Shown here piece by piece: positions 52,513 through 61,700 of a DNA stretch of 64,000 nt (its first letter is position 1; the number at the start of each line of letters is the position of its first letter). Position numbers and translations under genes: made by a program. Source of the stretch: Carboxylicivirga sp. (GTDB taxonomy: Bacteria > Bacteroidota > Bacteroidia > Bacteroidales > Marinilabiliaceae); contig JAOARW010000111.1 in the NCBI GenBank assembly GCA_025210475.1, forward strand, positions 168,758-232,757. The letters run 5' to 3'. The notes beneath the pieces are model-generated. The model saw nothing but the letters and a program-made list of their open reading frames with translations. It was not told the origin of the DNA and searched no databases.

Positions 52513-53295
52513 TCATTCGTCGTAAATGTCATTGGGTTCCAAACCTGCTAATTCTTCTAAGCCAGCTGCCAATCGCTCTGTCAGGTATTGGTAACACTGT
52601 TTCCCCTTTTCGGCCGATGCTGCTTTAGGATTACCAATACCGGTATCTGCAGATACTTTCGACCAATTGCGAGGTGTCCAAATCATGCCACTCTTCATGC
52701 ATTGTGGCTTAAATGGTTGGCTATTTCCATCGCCTGCCGAATCCAAATCAATCAGCCTGGGATACAGATACTGCATCAGAGCGGTTTCCATTTCTCCTGC
52801 GTGATCACCAGGATCGTCAAAAAACTGATAGCACTCTTTAATTCGGAACCAATCCATAACGCCAATAAACATGGTCGCAAACTTTGGTTGCAATTCACGG
52901 ATAATACTCTTAAAATCATTGCCGCCATGACTATTCAGAATGATGAGCTTATTGATCTTCTGATGCTCAAGCGATGCAAGTATATCTGTTAGTATCGCTA
53001 ATTGTGTAGATGCGCGGGTGTGAATGCAAAATGGTACATCTATCTGTCCCGGATTTTGAACCCCCAAGGGAATAGCCGGCAAAACACCACATCGCACACC
53101 TTTTTTCCAGGCCAATCGTGCTGCGCCAGATGCCAGTTCGCTTGCCTGCAAAGAATCGGTACCATAAGGCAGATGCAAGTTATGTGGTTCTGTTGCCCCC
53201 CAGGGAAGAATGGCTATTTCGTACTGTTCCTTTTGAACCATACCCCAATTGGTATAGCTTAATAACCAAGGCTCATTTATTATTTGCTCATTCAT
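52513..53295 (-). CDS. Creatininase-family metal-dependent amidohydrolase
   Basis: A cytoplasmic protein of 260 residues of the creatininase fold, which includes creatinine amidohydrolases and several uncharacterised lactam or amide hydrolases. Metal-site motifs are present: LPWGATEPHNLHLPYGTD (Glu, His, Asp), LNSHGGNDFK, and DHAGEMETALMQY (Glu). It ends 11 bp before the O-acetylesterase remnant in the same direction as the sialic acid genes. A role on a sialic acid lactam or another modified form is possible, but this is only guilt by association. The family call is firm; the substrate is unknown. Confidence 0.85.
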   Translation of the reverse strand: MNEQIINEPWLLSYTNWGMVQKEQYEIAILPWGATEPHNLHLPYGTDSLQASELASGAARLAWKKGVRCGVLPAIPLGVQNPGQIDVPFCIHTRASTQLAILTDILASLEHQKINKLIILNSHGGNDFKSIIRELQPKFATMFIGVMDWFRIKECYQFFDDPGDHAGEMETALMQYLYPRLIDLDSAGDGNSQPFKPQCMKSGMIWTPRNWSKVSADTGIGNPKAASAEKGKQCYQYLTERLAAGLEELAGLEPNDIYDE

Positions 53296-53539
53296 GTCTT
53301 ATTCTTTAACTACCAGTAAATTTACAAAGCATCGGAATAAATTGCTTTTACACTTTACTTACAACTATGCTTTCAGAAATGGTGCATCCTTTGGCTCAAA
53401 ATTCCATAATTATGAGCTCATAGACGGGGCAAGAATATTACACAAAGGGGGAGCATTTACAAACAACGGATCAAACAAACACTCACTTACAACCTATTAA
53501 TCAACAGGTAAGAGCCTCCTGATTTAAAAATCAGTTTCA

Positions 53540-55225
53540 TTACTCCACTTTAGAATTAATCCAATCGATCAATATACCATTTCGATTACTGTTTTCGTTT
53601 GGCAAATAAAAATGCACATAACTTATACCATTTTTCGAATGATTTATTAATGGAAGTGTCTGATTAACATCAAGGCCATTAAGCAATACACGGCAGGTAC
53701 TATTGCTATTTTCCAGATTCCAAACAAGTTGTAAAATATGCCAGGCATGCTTTTTCTCACCTTTATAAACTTTTGAAATACAAATCTTAAGGTCTAGATG
53801 AAACATTGCCGTATTGACTGCTATGGAATCAGTTGGATTAAACCAGCGATCGTGCAGGCTTACTAGTGGTCTTGAATGTTCATCCTCCAACTTAAATCGA
53901 AAGGAAAGTTCGCCTTTATTGCCTGCCGGAAAATTAAACACGCCTCCACTGCTGTTTGTCAATAAAGTAGTATCTGCTTCACTATAAATATGCATTACAT
54001 TATTATTGGCATCATCCGGATTTACCATAATTTCTGCTCCGGGTTTACGATTATAGGCACAATGGCCCTCAATTCCTTTAATATACTTCTGCACCGACCA
54101 ATTTTTTAATCCATTTTCAAAATTATCCGATCGCTGTTTCTCATAAAGCCAATCAGGATACAGCTTTAGCATGACCCGGAATTTTGGATGCTGCCCCAAA
54201 GCCACCAATAAATCACCATTATCCAATTCAATACATTCACTCTGCTGCACACTACGGTCGTTGCTTCCCATTTTTCCATAACGGGTAGCCATCAGACTAT
54301 CGTTTCTTAAGGGGTTTAAATACAGTTCACGAAATCCTTGCCAGGTCTGGCCATCATCATTTGATATTGCTGCATGTATGGCATCCCTGTTGGTAAATAC
54401 ATCTTCCCAATAGCCATTGTGATAACCCATTTCTGGTAACGGTGTTGTATTACACCAAAGAAGCAGAATCCGCCCGTCGCTTAGTTTAAAAAGTGTTGGC
54501 ATGGTAATGGTTCCATAAAAACGGGATGGCTTAGCCTCACTCCATGTTTCACCTCCATTATCAGAAAATGATTCATATAACTCATCCTGCGCAGTTCGTA
54601 TTAACATCCACAATCGCCCATCACTTAACTCAACTATGCTCGGTTCAACTGCTCCATGATTCCAGCGAGTGCCTTGATGAATCCCACCGGGTTGATGAGC
54701 CGGTGCATTCACCTGATTTGATTTCTTCCAACTTAACCCATCATTATCTGAGTAATACACGCCACAACCATTACGATGAACCGTATGAAAGCCAGCAATG
54801 ACTCTTGTTCCCTGACGAATATAAATAAGGGGCTTTATCATGATGGCTCCATTATCATCTATTTTTGTCTGGTGCCACTTTCCATCAATTCCTCCCTCCG
54901 ACCGCAAAGCAATAACAGATTGTTTTGGACCAGACATTAACCTAAGGTATTCACCCGAAATCGGACTGCATTTACCATAAAGGCGACCATCCTCAACAGT
55001 TATCGTATCCCAGCTTATTCCCTGATCTTTTGATTGAATAAAGCAAGACTTGCCATAATGTCGAACATCATTGTTATTCACTTTGACCAATCCTGTATAG
55101 GCATTTTGAGGTGGACTTCCTACAACAAAAGGTTCTCCATCATTTGATTTATCCGGCCTACAGCCTATCAATAATATCAGCCCTAAAAGATTTAATATAT
55201 GCAGCTTATTAATTTTCATTGTCAT
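53540..55225 (-). CDS. Sialidase-superfamily propeller lipoprotein with C-terminal jelly-roll
   Basis: A 561-residue lipoprotein (lipobox LLIGC, C22). About 40-360 is a six-bladed propeller with several Asp-boxes (SKDQGISW, SDNDGLSW, SDNGGETW, SNDDGQTW). The N-terminal Arg-Ile-Pro motif of classical GH33 sialidases is not visible, so its catalytic activity as a sialidase is uncertain. About 375-555 is a laminin-G/concanavalin-like domain (FENGLKNWSV to ILIDWINSK), probably carbohydrate-binding. It follows the permease gene by 16 bp and so belongs to the sialic acid cluster. It could be a divergent glycosidase acting on modified sialic acids, or a glycan-binding protein. A 7-bp hairpin (CTGATTT/AAATCAG) follows its stop. 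Confidence 0.78.
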   Translation of the reverse strand: MTMKINKLHILNLLGLILLIGCRPDKSNDGEPFVVGSPPQNAYTGLVKVNNNDVRHYGKSCFIQSKDQGISWDTITVEDGRLYGKCSPISGEYLRLMSGPKQSVIALRSEGGIDGKWHQTKIDDNGAIMIKPLIYIRQGTRVIAGFHTVHRNGCGVYYSDNDGLSWKKSNQVNAPAHQPGGIHQGTRWNHGAVEPSIVELSDGRLWMLIRTAQDELYESFSDNGGETWSEAKPSRFYGTITMPTLFKLSDGRILLLWCNTTPLPEMGYHNGYWEDVFTNRDAIHAAISNDDGQTWQGFRELYLNPLRNDSLMATRYGKMGSNDRSVQQSECIELDNGDLLVALGQHPKFRVMLKLYPDWLYEKQRSDNFENGLKNWSVQKYIKGIEGHCAYNRKPGAEIMVNPDDANNNVMHIYSEADTTLLTNSSGGVFNFPAGNKGELSFRFKLEDEHSRPLVSLHDRWFNPTDSIAVNTAMFHLDLKICISKVYKGEKKHAWHILQLVWNLENSNSTCRVLLNGLDVNQTLPLINHSKNGISYVHFYLPNENSNRNGILIDWINSKVE

Positions 55226-55241
55226 TTGTTTTTACTGTCAA

Positions 55242-56882
55242 TTATTGCGGACGAATGCCTAAGCCCATTAAAGTTACAACAACTATAGTAACCATCACAT
55301 AATAAATAAATGCTGTAATGCTGTTGACTCGAATGATTCTGCCACCAACGCCTGTACAGCCAACAGTGGCACATACAGCAACAATATTGTTGATGGACAA
55401 CATACTGCCAATACCTCCGCCTAAACACTGCATGCTTAGAATCAATACATCCGAAATTTCTAACATCTGAGCTACTTCAAACTGAAAAGAAGCAAACAGA
55501 ATATTCGATACTGTGCCCGATCCCGAAATAAAAGCACCCAGTGTTCCAATCAAAGTCGCAAATAACGGATACGCTCTGCCTGACCAATCCGAAACAGCCA
55601 GAGCCATTTGCGATGTCATACTTAGTTGCTCCTCACTACCTGAATGCAGCATGATTTGTACCAGAGCCACTCCGGAAATTAAAGCAATAGAAGCGCCACT
55701 TAACTGATGTAAACTGTTTTTAACCACTTCACCAATCTGATTTGTTTTCATTTTATACAGGCCCCAAAACATGATGGCTACAAATATGAATGGAAAGATT
55801 CCGGGTAAGTAGGCCCACTTTAATTGATAATCCAATCCTTGTAAGTTAAACCATTGGCCAACTGGCAATTTTACGACCTGGCTTTCCAAAATTGTTTTGA
55901 ATCCCGCATATGGGATCCTTGTTATTAATAACAAAACAGCTATTGTTACATATGGCATCCACGCCATAAAAGCACTCATTTTTGAAGAATTGCTTACCGT
56001 ATTTTCAAAAGTGTGTTCTTCATTGTTATGTTTCTGCTCAAAACGCCATGTTCGCTTAGGAATTAAGAAACCTTTCCTGGTGGCCAACATCACAATACCC
56101 ATCGCAATAAAAGCACCTAATAGAGAAGGCAACTCGGGTCCCACAAATAGAGCTGTAAGCAAATAAGGTATCAAAAAAGCAAGAGAGGCAAACAAAGCAA
56201 ATGGTATAATCTCCAAACCCGGTTTAATGGATTTTTCCTGACCAAAAATGCGTGTAATAACACACAAACCTATCACAGGTATCAGAAAACCTGCAAACAC
56301 ATTAACGATAGCTACCCAATGCAACAAAATATGATTATAATGATCCGGGTCAATATTATTTGTTACCAGTAACTCATTAATTGACTGTGTGGCGCCAAAG
56401 AAAGGCGTTCCAACAGCGCCTAATGCAACAGATACAGAATTGTACATTAAAGCAAGCATAGCCGCTGCCAAAGGCGGAAATCCCAGCCCAACCAATAAGG
56501 GTGCAGCCAATGCTGCCGGCGTACCAAAACCCGCTGCCCCTTCGATAAACGAAACAAACACAAAACCAATGATGATTGCCTGAATACGATGATCATCCGT
56601 GAGTGACGAAAAGCCTTTATTAATCACCCCCATCGCCCCGGAAACCTTGAGGGTGTTCAAGATGATTATGGCGCCAAAGATGATAACCAGGATATCAAAA
56701 GCTTTTAAGCCTCCAAAAATGCTAAAGGCTAATAATTCCGTTACTGAATTATCCCAGGCCAAGCAAGCCATTAAAGCAGCCAATCCCCATGCCATGGGCA
56801 AAACCCGCTTGGCAGGCTGATTGACCACCGTCATCATTATAATCGTAAAAAGAATCGGGAGAAAGGATAGAAATGTGTGCAT
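55242..56882 (-). CDS. L-lactate permease (LctP/LldP) family transporter
   Basis: An inner-membrane protein of 546 residues with about 12-14 helices, normal length for the LctP family, whose known members move L-lactate, D-lactate and glycolate. Conserved segments are FIEGAAGFGTPAALAAPLLV (about 115-135), NSVSVALGAVGTPFFGATQS, and GALGAFISGSGTVSNILFA-like GTLGAFISGSGTVSNILF near 420-440. The C-terminal QCLGGGIGSMLSINNIVA is also typical. No lactate dehydrogenase or utilisation gene is nearby; it is flanked by a sialidase-like gene (16 bp) and the GH33 gene (173 bp). It may import or export a lactate or glycolate moiety released from modified sialic acids, or another organic acid (inference). 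Confidence 0.92.
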   Translation of the reverse strand: MHTFLSFLPILFTIIMMTVVNQPAKRVLPMAWGLAALMACLAWDNSVTELLAFSIFGGLKAFDILVIIFGAIIILNTLKVSGAMGVINKGFSSLTDDHRIQAIIIGFVFVSFIEGAAGFGTPAALAAPLLVGLGFPPLAAAMLALMYNSVSVALGAVGTPFFGATQSINELLVTNNIDPDHYNHILLHWVAIVNVFAGFLIPVIGLCVITRIFGQEKSIKPGLEIIPFALFASLAFLIPYLLTALFVGPELPSLLGAFIAMGIVMLATRKGFLIPKRTWRFEQKHNNEEHTFENTVSNSSKMSAFMAWMPYVTIAVLLLITRIPYAGFKTILESQVVKLPVGQWFNLQGLDYQLKWAYLPGIFPFIFVAIMFWGLYKMKTNQIGEVVKNSLHQLSGASIALISGVALVQIMLHSGSEEQLSMTSQMALAVSDWSGRAYPLFATLIGTLGAFISGSGTVSNILFASFQFEVAQMLEISDVLILSMQCLGGGIGSMLSINNIVAVCATVGCTGVGGRIIRVNSITAFIYYVMVTIVVVTLMGLGIRPQ

Positions 56883-57055
56883 ATTAATAATTTTGCTTTA
56901 GGCAACAGCCGCATTTTCACCCGCGAATTTAACTAAATAAAAAGTTCTTATTTCCACAATTCACAACACCTCTCTTCTTCCTTAATTCCAATGTTATCAT
57001 TAAACTAATTAGGGGATCGATCAATTTATTTTTGACCAAACCAAATCCCGGAAGA

Positions 57056-58183
57056 TCATTTCTTTTTTGGCTTCTTGTATTTATCCTTACCATCTGTTAA
57101 CCATTCAAGAGAAAAACTGACGAATGGATTCACCTTGTGACCATCTTTCTCAAAAAACAATCCGATATCACCATTCTTCAAAATCGTCATGGAAGAATAG
57201 GCCGAGCCACCCGTATAAATGGTTTTGCCTTCACTCCAGGTCTTACCCTCATCGTAGCTAATCCGAACAGTCATATTCATACGTCCTTTCTTACGTTTGG
57301 CATTGGAAAATAACAGTCGATTCTTTTTGTAACCATCTTCAAGCGAAGTATAACGGATGATGCTGGCATTGCAAGCCGGATCAATCAAGGTGGTATCGCC
57401 ATAGCTGTGCCACGAGGCTCCGCGATCTTTACTGATATGAACATAGCGGTATCCCAAACCCTGCACGCGACTGTTAATCATCCAATCCCCATTGGTAAGT
57501 TCCACAATCTTGGATTCATTAAAAGGTCTAATGGAATTATTAATCAGATACCATGTTTTACCATGGTCGTCGCTACCAAAAACATGCCCCCCGTTATCTA
57601 AATTCACCATTGTATGCAATAGGGTTCCATCTCTCAATTGAATACCACGACCAGATGTAATAAACTTGAAATCCTTTTTCCACCCTGGCAATGCAATCTG
57701 AGTGGTAATATCACGCGGCTCACTCCAGGTTTTACCATTATCTTTACTACTTACAAGATGCAGGTAATACACATCCTTTTCCTTGTCTAAATCCATATAA
57801 TTGTAAAAAAGGAAAATTTCATTAGTTACACGATCCACAATCAGTGAGGGATCTGATGCCGATTGACCCAAAGGAAAATCTACAACCGTTTCAATTGCAG
57901 ACCAGGTTTGGCCATTGTCTGCACTGCGACGCAAAACGATATTGATATCTTTACTCCACTTTAAATCGCCACATGAGGGCACGCGTTCATCAATTGCTGC
58001 GATTAAATCACCATTAGGAGCCGTTTCAATGGCTGGAATTCGGTAACAAGAAACCCCTTCCTGCATGCTTGTATTGAATATGTCCTGATTGACAATAAGC
58101 CCTTCTGCCATTTTGTGGTCTTTTTCCTGGGCCTGCAAACTAACAAATGCTACTAAGAATAATACCGTCAATAATTTTTTCAT
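57056..58183 (-). CDS. GH33 exo-alpha-sialidase
   Basis: A secreted sialidase of about 375 residues (ATG at 58183 opening signal peptide MKKLLTVLFLVAFVSLQAQ). Hallmarks of GH33: the carboxylate-binding R48 in SCYRIPAIE, an acid/base Asp candidate in AIDERVPSCGDLK, and five Asp-boxes (SADNGQTW, SKDNGKTW, SDDHGKTW, SKDRGASW, SYDEGKTW). It lacks accessory lectin domains. It releases terminal sialic acid that the NanM-transporter protein, lyase and epimerase would take up and degrade. It is transcribed divergently from the second HTCS gene, and a candidate activator site lies in its upstream region. Confidence 0.95.
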   Translation of the reverse strand: MKKLLTVLFLVAFVSLQAQEKDHKMAEGLIVNQDIFNTSMQEGVSCYRIPAIETAPNGDLIAAIDERVPSCGDLKWSKDINIVLRRSADNGQTWSAIETVVDFPLGQSASDPSLIVDRVTNEIFLFYNYMDLDKEKDVYYLHLVSSKDNGKTWSEPRDITTQIALPGWKKDFKFITSGRGIQLRDGTLLHTMVNLDNGGHVFGSDDHGKTWYLINNSIRPFNESKIVELTNGDWMINSRVQGLGYRYVHISKDRGASWHSYGDTTLIDPACNASIIRYTSLEDGYKKNRLLFSNAKRKKGRMNMTVRISYDEGKTWSEGKTIYTGGSAYSSMTILKNGDIGLFFEKDGHKVNPFVSFSLEWLTDGKDKYKKPKKK

Positions 58184-58403
58184 CTGTTTAAATTTATTTT
58201 CATTGATCATAACTTGTGCCGCCTACGGGATCACTCTCCCAAAATAACTTTGATTATCTGCCTGATTGTTAATGTGAATAATCTAATTTGCATGGTCGTT
58301 TCATATCTCTAAACCTTTATTATCTCTTAAATGGTCTAGCCTTAAATCACATCTCAGCATGAGATTTTACTTCAGGCTCTTTTCCAATAATATTTACGCA
58401 TCG

Positions 58404-58457
58404 CAAAGCTAATTTAAGTAGCTTGCATCAAAGGGGCAATATCTATCAACTTAGGGG
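58404..58457 (-). promoter_or_regulatory. Candidate sialidase promoter with 21-bp-spaced repeats
   Basis: On the minus strand TAGCTTTG (58404-58411) matches the -7 consensus. Two CCCC cores (58433-58436 and 58454-58457), in the settings GATACCCC and GATATTGCCCC, are 21 bp apart. The proximal one is 21 bp from the -7 box, the same distance as the GGGT core at the 28.8-kb site. The rest of the 533-bp divergent gap (58184-58716) shows no coding potential; a promoter for the plus-strand HTCS was not clear. Confidence 0.5.
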
Positions 58458-58716
58458 TATCCATCTTACCTTGGCTTACACAATCAAATGCAGATTACTC
58501 TCCAACTGCCACTTATACCATTATTCATGTGTTGTTTATCCAATCATTACTCATATTCTCATACCTGCATTTTTCCGGAGATAGCTTCTCATTTACCAAA
58601 ACATTATACCCCATCATTGTACAATAAACGTTAAAGAAATATGAGATAAATAGTAACTTGCAATATTAATTTCCTAACAAATGTGACGTTAAAAACGAAC
58701 CTATAATATTTGTTGA

Positions 58717-61700
58717 ATGAGCTATAATAATGTGCATCTAATCATATCATTTTCGTTAATATTATTGTTCTGCAATGTGAATATTATTATCAATGCGCAA
58801 CCCATTAGTAGATCGAATGTACGTTTTATGCATTTACAAACTGAGCAAGGCCTGTCGTCCAATGTGACAGGTAGCATACTTCAGGACAAAAAAGGATTTA
58901 TATGGATTGGAACCGACGCCGGACTAAACCGTTACGATGGGAATTCAATAAAAATATATAAACACACACGCAACAACAACAGCATCAGCAATGATATCAT
59001 TAAGTGTTTGTTTGAAGATAGAGATACTTGTCTCTGGATTGGAACTGAACTGGGTTTAAATAAATACGATCCACAAAGCGATTATTTCAGCACCTTTCTT
59101 GCCAGTGATAACAAAAAATCATTATCAGATAATACTATAACGGCGGTAACACAAGGCAAGCATTTATGGGTCGGCACTATTAATGGTTTAAACCAGGTTG
59201 ATACTGATACAGATGGAATTACTGTATTAAAGCAATTTTTTTACGATCCAAATGATAGTTTATCCTTGAGTAATAACCGAATATATTCTTTGTTTACAGA
59301 TAGCCAAGGAATCGTTTGGATCGGTACCGAAGGCGGTGGTTTAAATTATATTTCCAATAATGGTGCAGAGAAAAAGATTCATCGTTTCCCCAAAAACTCA
59401 GGTTTTACCGGCAGGATAGTATACAGCATATATGAACATGAGGACAAAATAATAGTTGGTACCGAAGCGGGAGTCAATATTATTAAGAAGCTTGAAGGCC
59501 AATATAAAATTCAGACATTCCAACCCTATGAAATAAAAAATGCCCCGGTTTATTCCTTTACCGGAGATAATGATCACAACATTTGGATAGGAACATTTGG
59601 GTCTGGTCTCACCCACTTTAACCTAAACAATGGTACCTTCCATAACTATCTCCATAACCGACTTGATGCTTCTTCACTCAGCCGAAACTTCGTGTATTCG
59701 GTAATGAAAGCAAAAGATGGTATTGTTTGGCTTTCAACACGTGAAACCGGTGTGGATCGAATTGACCCGAACATTCAACGTTTCGCGCACATTAGGAATG
59801 AGATTAATAATCCTAATCCATTATCCAACAATGTTGTTAAAGCAATTACTGAAGATAAAAATGGTAATATATGGATTGGCACCTACGGCGGTGGATTAAA
59901 TAAGTACAATCCTAAAACCAAACAATTTACGGCTTACCGGCATCAAGCTGAAAATCCGAATAGTATTGCCAGCGATATTATTGAATCTCTTTGTTTTGAT
60001 CACCAGAATAGATTGTGGCTGGGCACTGCAAAAGGCTTGGATCTTTTTGATCCATCAACCAATACTTTTACCCATTTTCAGCATGATGAAAACAACCCTA
60101 ATTCAATTACAAATAACAATATCTGGTCGGTTTGTGCTTCTAAGGATAAAAAAAGCATTTGGATAGCCACATATGATGGGCTGAATCATTATGACTGGAC
60201 TACTAAACGTTTTACTCATTTTAAAAATGATCCGGATAACCCCAATAGTTTGAGTTTTAATTTCCTTCGGGCTGTTTACGAAGATCAATACAATCAGCTT
60301 TGGGTCTGCACCTGGGGTGGAGGTCTTGATAAACTGAATTTATCTAAAACCGCTGATTTAAAAAATGCCAAATTCGAGCATTATCGCTATCACCTCAACA
60401 ATACCAATGGAATAAGTAGTGATTTAATTAATACCATATTTGTTGAAAACGAGGATATCTGTTGGATAGGCACACAGCAAGGATTAAACAAATATCAAAG
60501 ATCAACGAACTCATTTACCCAATATAATATTGAAGACGGCCTGATTGGCAACGTAGTAAAAGCCATTGTAAAAGACGATAAAGGATTCATCTGGATTAGT
60601 ACACAAAATGGAATATCTAAACTAAATCCTATTGACAATAGCTTTAGCAATTATAATAAGCACGATGGACTACAAGGCAATATTTTTAACCTTTCTTCGG
60701 CTATTGTTCTTAAGAATGGTGAATTAATGTTTGGGGGTAACAATGGATTATCCCACTTCAATCCCAATCTTATTGTTGAGTCGAGCTCCTTTCCTACAGT
60801 TTATTTTGATGAATTAAGGATTAATAACCACCCAATTAAGCCACACCAACTTTTTAATGAACGCCTTGTGCTGAGCAAAAATCTTAATGCAGACGAAAAG
60901 CTGGTATTAAACCACAATGAAAATAACATCAATTTTTCGTTTGGTGCAATTGAATACTCTGCACCGCATAAAATTCACTTTAAATACCAGTTGAAAGGCG
61001 CTGACTTAGAATGGAATCATACGGAATCAAAAAATCTTCAGGTAACTTATTCAGGTTTAAGACCCGGAACATATGTCTTTAAGGTTCGATCTACCAACCT
61101 CAATGGTGATTGGAATTCAACAGGTCCGCAAAAAACAATTGTCATCCTTCCGCCTTGGTGGATGAGTACAACTGCGTACATGGCCTATTGTTTAATAATT
61201 ATTGCCTCATCTATTGCTCTTATTTATATCGTAAGGCGAAAACAACACATTAAGCAGCAACGGTTTCTTAAAGAAGAAGAACAGAAAAATAACCTGCAGC
61301 TCGAACAATTTAAACTACAATTCTTCACCAACATTTCCCACGAAATAAGAACACCATTAACCTTAATAACTGGTCCTGTGGAACAGCTGCTAAATACACC
61401 CACAAACAATCCAGAACAGGAGTATCAATTAAAAACGGTTCAGCGAAATACGAACATTCTCCTGCGATTAATTAACCAATTGCTTGACTTTAGAAAACTG
61501 GAAAAAAATAAGTTAAATCTCAATGTAAGCCAGCATAATATTTCTGGTCTTATTCAAAACTACATTGAATCTTTTAAAGAATTAGCACAGTCACAAAATA
61601 TACAGATTGAGTTTAAAGATAAAGTTTCGTCTACCTTACCTGTGGATAGTAATTTTCTGGATAAGATCATGTTTAACCTGATTTCAAATGCCATAAAATA

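Noticed and set aside
53294..53500. Short plus-strand open frame in the gap between the creatininase-like and sialidase-like genes
   Set aside because: 68 codons, low-complexity, no start context or recognisable protein; it overlaps likely leader sequence of the minus-strand gene.
55222..55428. Trp/Cys/Tyr-rich minus-strand frame at the permease 3' end
   Set aside because: It is the wrong frame of the lactate permease gene; the odd composition comes from that shift.
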